Below, piece after piece: positions 5,123 through 6,013 of a stretch of DNA of 6,013 nt. This DNA is from an uncultured Verrucomicrobiales bacterium (lineage in GTDB: Bacteria; Verrucomicrobiota; Verrucomicrobiae; Limisphaerales; CANJSG01). Every line of letters starts with the position of its first letter. Within the stretch, counting starts at the first letter, position 1. The stretch is from contig CAMLMI010000306.1 in the NCBI GenBank assembly GCA_946480965.1, positions 1-6,013 of the forward strand, given 5' to 3'. The position numbers and the translations under genes are program-made. The notes under the pieces were generated by a model, which did no database searches, was not told where the DNA came from, and worked only from the letters and a program-made list of their open reading frames with translations.

Positions 5123-6013
5123 TCAGCCGTGGTAGCCTTCCTCGCCATGTTCGGCGAGGTCGAGACCGGACTGTTCCACTTCGTCGGTCGGACGCAGCCC
5201 GACGACGGCCTTCACGATGAAGGCGATGATCGCGGTGGCGACCACGCTCCAGACGACGGTGAGGAGGACGGCCTTGATCTGCGCGCCCATGAGGCCTTCC
5301 TTCAGGCCACCGACGACGGCGTTGGCCTTCTCGTCGGCGAAGATGCCGGTGAGGATCGCGCCCATCGTGCCGCCCACGCCGTGGACGCCGAAGGTGTCGA
5401 GCGCGTCGTCATAGCCGAAGATCTTCTTCAGGTAGGAGCAGGCGAGGAAGCAGACGACACCGGCGAGGATGCCCATGATGACGGCCGAGTTGGCGGTGAC
5501 GAAACCGGCGGCCGGGGTGATCACGACCAGTCCGGCGACGATGCCGGAGCAGAAACCGAGCACGCTGGGCTTGCCGCGCATGACCCATTCGGCCATCGCC
5601 CAGATGAAGCCTGCCACGGCGGCGGCGAGGGTGGTGGTGGTGAAGGCGTTGGCCGCGATGCCGTCGGCTCCGAGCGCGGAACCGGCGTTGAAACCATACC
5701 AGCCGACCCAGAGCATGCCGGTGCCGACCATGCAGAGAACCATCGAGTGCGGCTGCATGGGTTCCTTGCCGAAGCCCTTACGCTTGCCGAGGATGATGCA
5801 GAGGACCAGGGCGCTCCAGCCGGAGGTCATGTGAACCACGGTGCCGCCGGCGAAGTCGATCGCCTTGATGGAGGCGTCGGCATTCAAAGGACCGCACATC
5901 AGGCCGGTGGTGGACCAGACCATGTGGGCGAAGGGGAAATAGACCACGAACATCCAGATGCCGACGAAGAGCAGGATGGCCGAGAACTTCATGCGCTCGG
6001 CGATCGCGCCGAC
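5123..6013 (-). CDS. amt: ammonium transporter, Amt/MEP/Rh family (5' end beyond window)
   Basis: The 296 visible residues are the C-terminal two thirds of an ammonium channel; the N-terminal roughly 100-150 residues lie past the right edge. An in-frame Met at 5992 is internal: the preceding VGAIAER joins MKFS as in the family's GA-AERMKF motif. Counting from that Met, W26 fits AmtB Trp148, and DFAGGTVVH holds D47 and H54 (AmtB Asp160 and His168). GWYGFNAGSA is at 98-107 and KPSVLG at 141-146. FGVHGVGG gives H204 (AmtB His318), so both pore histidines are present. The tail GLRPTDEVEQSGLDLAEHGE matches the cytoplasmic regulatory tail that responds to PII protein binding. About nine extra residues lie between W26 and D47 relative to AmtB, in a periplasmic loop. 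It conducts ammonium through the inner membrane. A glnK/PII gene is often next to amt but would be outside the window. It ends with its own terminator. Confidence 0.95.
   Translation of the reverse strand, partial: VGAIAERMKFSAILLFVGIWMFVVYFPFAHMVWSTTGLMCGPLNADASIKAIDFAGGTVVHMTSGWSALVLCIILGKRKGFGKEPMQPHSMVLCMVGTGMLWVGWYGFNAGSALGADGIAANAFTTTTLAAAVAGFIWAMAEWVMRGKPSVLGFCSGIVAGLVVITPAAGFVTANSAVIMGILAGVVCFLACSYLKKIFGYDDALDTFGVHGVGGTMGAILTGIFADEKANAVVGGLKEGLMGAQIKAVLLTVVWSVVATAIIAFIVKAVVGLRPTDEVEQSGLDLAEHGEEGYHG

Noticed and set aside
4954..5148. N-terminal extension of mlaE from the ATG at 5148
   Set aside because: It would read through the amt stop region and terminator and is Arg/Pro-rich low-complexity sequence.

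Overview
The window is high-GC bacterial chromosome with five protein genes. One faces right (ketopantoate reductase) and four face left (a four-gene MCE/Mla-type lipid-transport operon). A fifth left-facing gene, an ammonium transporter, runs off the right edge. The high GC, the near absence of Shine-Dalgarno sequences, the Amt subtype and the intergenic repeat families suggest a Gram-negative bacterium with an outer membrane. Verrucomicrobiota (Opitutaceae-like) is my best guess, made from memory of such sequences and not from a search.

Layout. 1-143 holds no gene but has a strong REP-like hairpin. 144-1106 (+) is a PanE-type 2-dehydropantoate 2-reductase. 1107-1192 is a short convergent spacer with an imperfect hairpin. 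4953 down to 1193 (-) is a tight operon in the order mlaE (N-terminal STAS fused to the permease), mlaF (ATPase), mlaD (MCE substrate-binding protein), PqiC-like auxiliary lipoprotein. The gaps are 3, 4 and, if the first ATG is used, 4 nt. 4954-5122 is a spacer with a clear rho-independent terminator for the upstream amt gene. 5123-6013 (-) is the C-terminal two thirds of an Amt/MEP/Rh ammonium channel.

How the genes work together. The permease and ATPase form an inner-membrane ABC core, the MCE protein forms the periplasmic ring or needle, and the lipoprotein probably docks the system at the outer membrane. No MlaC-like periplasmic shuttle is present. Together with the long helical tail of the MCE protein and the PqiC-type lipoprotein, this suggests a bridge-like (Pqi/Mce) mode and not a ferry mode.

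The most unusual point is the 5' end of the lipoprotein gene. A roughly 198-bp repeat element, bounded by near-perfect terminal inverted repeats and carrying two short repeat families, lies in frame between the operon-coupled ATG and the signal-peptide core. It adds 66 codons without breaking the frame. It also supplies an alternative GTG start with the best Shine-Dalgarno in the window. The panE and amt genes appear functionally unrelated to the transport operon.
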